64,000 bases of DNA from Xiphophorus maculatus (lineage: Eukaryota > Chordata > Actinopteri > Cyprinodontiformes > Poeciliidae), in NCBI RefSeq assembly GCF_002775205.1, contig NC_036464.1, positions 930,001 to 994,000 on the forward strand. The letters run 5' to 3'. The notes below the pieces were generated by a model. The model did no database searches and was not told the DNA's origin. It saw only the letters and a program-made list of their open reading frames with translations. This document shows, piece after piece, positions 58,592 through 64,000 of this stretch. The position numbers and the translations under genes are program-made. Numbering within the stretch: position 1 is the first letter of the stretch; every line of letters begins with the position of its first letter.

Positions 58592-59685
58592 GTAAGTCTC
58601 AATACATGTGGGAAAACTACTGAATAAAACAAATGAAATGAGGTATTTGAATGTGTGTTTCTATAATACCTGCTCTTCAGCAGTTATCACATTTTTATCC
58701 TCAATCAGTGGTCAATGAGCTAAATTTACAGTTCAGTGTCCCACTCTGACGACCTTCATGAAGTGCCCAGTGGATGTGTCTGCACAGTGCCTCTTTTATA
58801 TCCTCATATCAGTCAGAGATGTGACTGAGGTTTCCACTATACTCCAATATAATGTGGTGATACCCTGAGTTAGTAATGATTCCTTACAGACATCCAGTAG
58901 TGCCCTGTTAGCGCTGCAATATTTGTCTCTCCCAAGATCCAGTTATGAATCTTGGATACTGCAGAGGTTTTTGATGGTAATTGATGGGTGTGGTCGTTGG
59001 AGGCTTTGCATATTATTTCAAGTAGCCCTACATCCTCCACAATATTAATCAGTTTTTAATGGGTAGCCACCCACTTAGCTGTTGCTGTTGAAACTTTGTT
59101 GCTTGTTGATTTATCTGGGTGTCTCAGTCCTGTTAAGACAACCATCTGACAGAACTTTGTAGGTAAAGTTTAGGTTTAAAGGACACTTTCCTTTATTCAG
59201 CTTTTTGCAACCATAGTGATATTTCTCCATCACCGAACCTGTTAATTTCCAGGTCTTTCTACTAATCTCTGTGAGTGCTCCTGGACTCACATTAAAAAGA
59301 AATTGTATTTGTTGTCCAATAAAATCTTTGATTAATCTTTTTACTCCTCTATCAGTAGTCTTACCAGGGGAACATGGTGTTTAGTGGTGAAATTGTTCTT
59401 TCCAGTCCAAGACTTTGGATATACCAGCGTCAGTGGACCATTCAGAAGTTTTGAAACACAAATCTACGTTTTACCATTTGTATAGTATGTTTTGCAACAT
59501 TTTTTGTGAAAGTCTCTGGTTTTATCAATTGTATCACTGTGCATAGCTTTCATCAAGAACAACCTTCCTATATTCCAAGAGGTCATCAGAAACCAGCTGA
59601 TATTGACAGTACAGTTTCTTGAGTTACTTAAAGTGCAGGGTAAATACTTTCTCATATGCATTATGTGTTTTAGTGTTTCCTGCAG
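58592..59685. other. Spacer or intron before the zinc-finger exon
   Basis: No recognisable exon lies here. The segment ends in the acceptor 'tgtttcctgcag' at 59674-59685. Confidence 0.5.
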
Positions 59686-62600
59686 ATGTTAAGCAGATGC
59701 TGATGGTTAAAGAAGAGATCTCAGAAGACCAAAAACCTAATGTGGACCTGCATGACCGAAAGCCCTACCACATAAAGGGGGAAGAGGAGAGAGTCTGCAT
59801 CAGTCAGGGGGAAGAGCTGCAAAATGTGAAGGAGGAGATAGAAAGTGCCATAAAGAGTGAGGATGATAAACAGTCCCCTCTGCTCTCACAGCTTTGTCAA
59901 GACCAAATAAAAGACAGAGAACCTCCAGAAGATAACAATGGAGGAGAATCCATCAAGACGGAAGATCATCAGAATGGTTCCAGGTCCTTAGAATGTGAAG
60001 ACACCAAGAAGGTGGAAGAGGATGATGATGTAGAACTGAAACACTTGTCAGACTCTGGACAGAAAACTAAAGTCATAGACAGAGATCCTGAGTCAGATGG
60101 AAAACTTGTTAACAAACCAAATTCAGAAATAGGGTCTCCAGGGCTAATGGATATTACGAAATGTTTTACACAGAACAAAAATGGTGGCTCACAAAGGAAG
60201 ATCAAAATAGGAGAGAAGTTTAGTTGTGAAGTCTGTGGCAAAACATTTATTGAAAAACAGAATTTAAACATACACATGAGAATCCACACAGAAGAGAATT
60301 TGTTTTACTGTCATCTCTGTGGACATAGATTTACTGATGAATCAAGATTAAACAAACACACAAGAATCCACACAGGACAAAAGCCTTTCTGTTGTGACGT
60401 ATGTGGAAACAAATTTAGCCGAAAAGCACATTTACACTCACACATGAGAATGCACACGGGACAGAAACCTTTCTGTTGCGACCTCTGTGGACATAGATTT
60501 ACTGAAAAATCAAATTTAAATAGACACAAGAGAATCCACGCAGGACAGAAAACCTTCTGTTGTGATCTTTGTGGACATAGATTTAACCAAAAACAGCATT
60601 TAAACACACATATGTTAATCCACACAGGACAGAAACCTTTCTGTTGTGAAATCTGTGGACATGGCTTTAACCAGAAATCTAGTTTAAACACACACATGAG
60701 AACCCACACAGGACAGAAACCCTTCTGTTGTGATATCTGTGGACATAAATTTAGCCGAAAAGCACATTTAAACACACACATGAGAATCCACACAGGACAG
60801 AAACCCTTTTGTTGTGAAGTTTGTGGAAACAAATTTACTGAAAAATCTAACTTAAATAGACACATGAGAATCCATGCAAGACAGAAAACTTTCTGTTGTG
60901 ATCTTTGTGGACATAAATTTAACCAAAAACAACACTTAAACACACATATGTTAATTCACACAGGACAGAAGCCTTTCTGTTGTGAAATCTGTGGACATAG
61001 CTTTGACAAGAAATCTAGTTTAAACGCACACAGGAGAATCCACACAAGTCAGAAACCTTGCTGTTGTGATGTCTGTGGACATAAATTTAGCCGAAAAGCA
61101 CATTTAAACACACACATGAGAATCCACACAGGACAGAAGCCCTTCAGTTGTGACGTTTGTGGACATAAATTCAGTGATAAATCAAATCGAAATAAACACA
61201 TGAGAATCCACACAAGACAGAAAATCTTATTTTGTGATCTTAAACGGGACAGAAACATTTCTGCTGTGATCTCTGTTGACACAAATGTACTGGAGATAGA
61301 AAGTGCCATAAAGAGTGAGGATGATAAACAGCCCCCTCTGCTTTCACAGTTTTATCAAGACCAAAATAAAGACAGAGAACTTCCAGAAGAAAACGATGGA
61401 GGAGAATCCATCAAGACGGAAGATCATCAAAATGGTTCCAGGTCCTTAGAGTGTGAAGACATCAAGAAAGAAGAAGAAGAGGACAATGATATAGAGCTGA
61501 AACACTTGTCAGACTCTGGACTGAAAACTACAGGCATGGACAGAGATCCTGAGTCAGATGGAGACCTAGTTAACAAACCAAATTCAGAAATGGGATCTTC
61601 AGGGTTGATGGATATGAAGAAGTGTTTTACAATGAACAAAAATGGTGACTCACAAAGGAAGGTCAAAACAGGAGAGAAGTTTAGCTGTGAAGACTGTGGC
61701 AAAACATTTATTAAAAAACACAATTTAGACATACACATGAGAATCCACACAGGAGAGACATTTTTTTGCTGTCATCTCTGTGGATGTAGATTTACTGATG
61801 AATCAAGATTAAACAAACACACAAGAATCCACACAGGACAGAAGCCTTTCTGTTGTGTTGCATGTGGAAACAAATTTAGCCGAAAAGCACATTTAAACAC
61901 ACACACGAGTATCCACACAGGACAGAAGCCCTTCTGTTGTGACATTTGTGGACATAAATTTACTGATCAATCAAATCGAAATAAACACATGAGAATCCAC
62001 ACAAGACAGAAAATCTTATCTTGTGATCTTAAACAGGACGGAAACCTTTCTGTTATGAACTCTGTGGACACAAATGTACTGGAGATAGAAAGTGCCATAA
62101 AGAGTGAGGATGATAAATTGTGCCCTCTGCTTTCACAGTTTTATCAAGACCAAAATAAAGACAGAGAACTTCCAGAAGAAAACAATGGAGGACAATCCAT
62201 CAAGATAGAAGATCATCAAAATGGTTTGAGGTCTGTAGAGTGTGAAGACATCAAGAAAGATGAAGAGGACGATGATGTAGAGCTGAAACTCTTGTCAGAC
62301 TCTGAACTGAAAACTACAGGCATGGACAGAGATCCTGAGTCAGATGGAGACCTTGTTAACAAACCAAAATCAGAAATTGGGTCTTCAGGGTTGATGGATG
62401 TGAAGGAATGTTTGACAGAGAACAAACATTTTGACTCACAAAGGAAGGTCAAAACAGGAAACAAGTTTAGCTGTGAAGACTGTGGCAAAATATTTATTAA
62501 AAAACACAATTTAAACATACACTTAAGAATCCACACAGGACAGAAACCTTTCTGTTGTGAAATTTGTGGACATACATTTAACCAAAAATCTAATTTAAAC

Positions 62601-63398
62601 ACACACATGAGAATCCACAAAGGAGAGAAATCATTTTGTTGTCATCTCTGTGGACGTCGTTTTACTGATGAATCAAGATTAAACACACACACAAGAATCC
62701 ACACTGGACAGAAACCCTTCTGTTGTGATCTGTGTGGACATAGATTTAATGATAAATCAAGTTTAAGCAAACACACAAAAATCCACACAGGACAGAAGCC
62801 TTTCTGTTGTGACGTATGTGGTAACAAATTTAGCCGAAAAGCACATTTAGACTCACACATGAGAATCCACACAGGACAGAAACCCTTCTGTTGTGACCTG
62901 TGTGGACATAGATTTACTGAAAAATCAAGTTTAAATAAACACATGAGAATCCACACAGGACAGAAAACTTTCTGTTGTGACGTCTGTGGACGTAGGTTTA
63001 CTGAAAAATCTAATTTAAATAAACACATGAAAATCCACACAGGACAGAAAGCTTTCTGTTGTGACGTCTGTAGACGTAGGTTTACTGAAAAATCAAATTT
63101 AACTAAACATATGAGAATCCACAACGGACAGAAACCTTTTTGTTGTGATCTTTGTGGACATAAATTTCGCCAAAAACAGCATTTTGACAAACACATGTTA
63201 ATCCACACAGGACAGAAGCCTTTCTGTTGTGAAACCTGTGGACACAGTTTTACTGACAAATCAGTTTTCAAAAAACACATGAGAATCCACACAAGACAGA
63301 AAACCTTATGTTATGATCTTAAACAGGACAGAAGACTTTCTCTTGTGAACTCTTTGGACACAGATTTACCGATAAATAAACTTTCAAAAACTACATAA
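59686..63398 (+). CDS. C2H2 zinc-finger protein, terminal exon with three modules (26 fingers)
   Basis: The exon begins after 'tttcctgcag' with AT-GTT-AAG-CAG (phase 1). The first in-frame Met is at 59697, giving 1233 aa if used. The DVKQMLMVKEE opening and acidic SEDD/KTED region are typical of fish zinc-finger genes of the 'VQQLLVIKEE' type. Three modules follow, each with an acidic segment (ESAIKSEDD ... HLSDSGLKT ... PESDGDLVNK) and a finger array: 12, 4 and 10 fingers of the C-x2-C-x12-H-x3-H form, joined mostly by TGQKP linkers in place of TGEKP. Each module ends in a non-finger stretch (CDLKQDR), a further finger read out of frame. A nuclear sequence-specific DNA-binding role is expected; targets unknown. 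No KRAB or SCAN domain is visible. The 5' exon is unresolved. Antisense open frames across the array are mirror artefacts. Confidence 0.9.
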
Positions 63399-63520
63399 GA
63401 ATCCACACATGATAGACAACTTTCTGTTGTGATGTCATTGGAAATAGATCTAGCTGTAAATCTAGTTTTATAACACACATGAGAATCTACACAGGAGAAA
63501 AATCTGTTTAGTTGTAAAAC
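63399..63520 (+). pseudogene. Relic fingers downstream of the stop codon
   Basis: In another frame the DNA still reads FCCDVIGNRSSCKSS and THMRIYTGEK at 63415-63510, a decayed finger whose second cysteine is lost. The array was once longer at this end. Confidence 0.75.
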
Positions 63521-63571
63521 GGGTAGTTTATTAGCCCTTTTTAAGGTAATCTTTTTTCACATATTTAATCT

Positions 63572-64000
63572 ACAGTGGTTTGCAAAAGTATTCACACCCC
63601 TTGAACTTTTCCATATTTTGTTACATCACAACTACAAACAGATTTCTTTGGAATTTAATATGAAAGACCAACACAGAGTTATACATTTGTGAAGTAGAAA
63701 GAAAATTATACGATTCAACACGTTTTATGTATCAAATACTCAAAAGTGCAATTTGCGAGAGACCACTTTTCTCTAAGTGCAACTAATTTCCATTCATTCA
63801 TTCATTCATTCGTTTTCTGACGCCCTTGTCCCTAGTAGGGTTGGGGGGTGCTGGTGCCTATCTCCAGCACAACTAATTGCCACTTACTGTGAAATTTAAT
63901 GTCAGTAAAAATACAGATACTCTGTGATGCCTCAGAGTTTGATTAAGAGAATATTGGGGAACAATCAGCATCATGAACTCCAAGGAACACACCAGACATG
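63572..64000 (+). mobile_element. Tc1-like transposon, 5' end, running off the window
   Basis: 'tacagtggtttgcaaaagta' followed by 'cacaccccttgaac' is the terminal inverted repeat wording of fish Tc1/mariner elements. 'agaccaacacagagttatac' and, near the window end, 'cagcatcatgaactccaagg' are later parts of the same family. A separate repeat with an ATTC tract (about 63788-63880, 'ttttctgacgcccttgtccc') interrupts it. Coding capacity cannot be judged because the window ends. Confidence 0.75.

Noticed and set aside
58402-58623. Working alpha-tubulin gene
   Set aside because: Only one exon homologue is present, with a four-residue gap and many changed residues; no other tubulin exon lies before the next gene.
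60311-63292. Several antisense frames of 86-216 codons with CPQ(R/T)SQQK repeats
   Set aside because: They mirror the regular finger DNA of the sense strand; codon pattern and domains support only the plus strand.
1-64000. CRISPR arrays, bacterial operons or an integrated virus
   Set aside because: No spaced direct repeats, Shine-Dalgarno-led gene strings, LTR pairs or capsid/envelope-like frames were recognised; the window is ordinary vertebrate nuclear DNA.

Overview
The window is vertebrate nuclear DNA, almost certainly from a ray-finned (teleost) fish. Multi-exon genes with GT-AG introns sit among many short DNA-transposon fragments, Tc1-like remnants and LINE tails. The order dennd10-sfxn4-prdx3 matches part of the human 10q26 block. 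Long tandem C2H2 zinc-finger exons and a Siglec-like receptor are also typical of fish. The species cannot be fixed from the sequence alone.

Layout. Five genes could be rebuilt exon by exon with every splice phase closing: dennd10 (+, 1121-7689, 9 coding exons, 351 aa), sfxn4 (-, 10670-15867, 14 exons, 310 aa), prdx3 (+, 16606-23024, 7 exons, 248 aa), tm9sf3 (-, 24577-38456, 15 exons, 586 aa) and a trypsin-like serine protease (-, 40109-41606, 6 exons, 250 aa). Next comes a repeat-rich stretch (41.7-48.7 kb) with an inverted pair of LINE tails, a GCTAG-rich minisatellite and a decayed zinc-finger copy. A complete Siglec-like inhibitory receptor follows (-, 48760-52447, 8 exons, 449 aa). The right end (54.6-63.5 kb) is a zinc-finger locus: duplicated leader sequences, a long fold-back repeat, a lone alpha-tubulin-like exon, and one terminal exon coding for 26 fingers in three repeated modules. 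A Tc1-like end closes the window.

How the genes relate. sfxn4 and prdx3 both encode mitochondrial proteins (complex I assembly; peroxide removal) and start head to head 738 bp apart, so they may share a promoter. prdx3 and tm9sf3 end tail to tail with poly(A) signals about 35 bp apart. dennd10 and tm9sf3 act in endosome/Golgi trafficking. The protease, Siglec-like and zinc-finger genes belong to families that expand and diverge quickly in fish.

I found no new multi-gene system. The observations most worth checking are the three-module zinc-finger gene and its identical internal junctions, the tubulin-like exon whose splice phase fits the zinc-finger exon, the protease with a coupled loss of one disulfide and an altered substrate pocket, the LINE tails truncated at the same base in opposite orientation, and the fold-back repeat near 57 kb.
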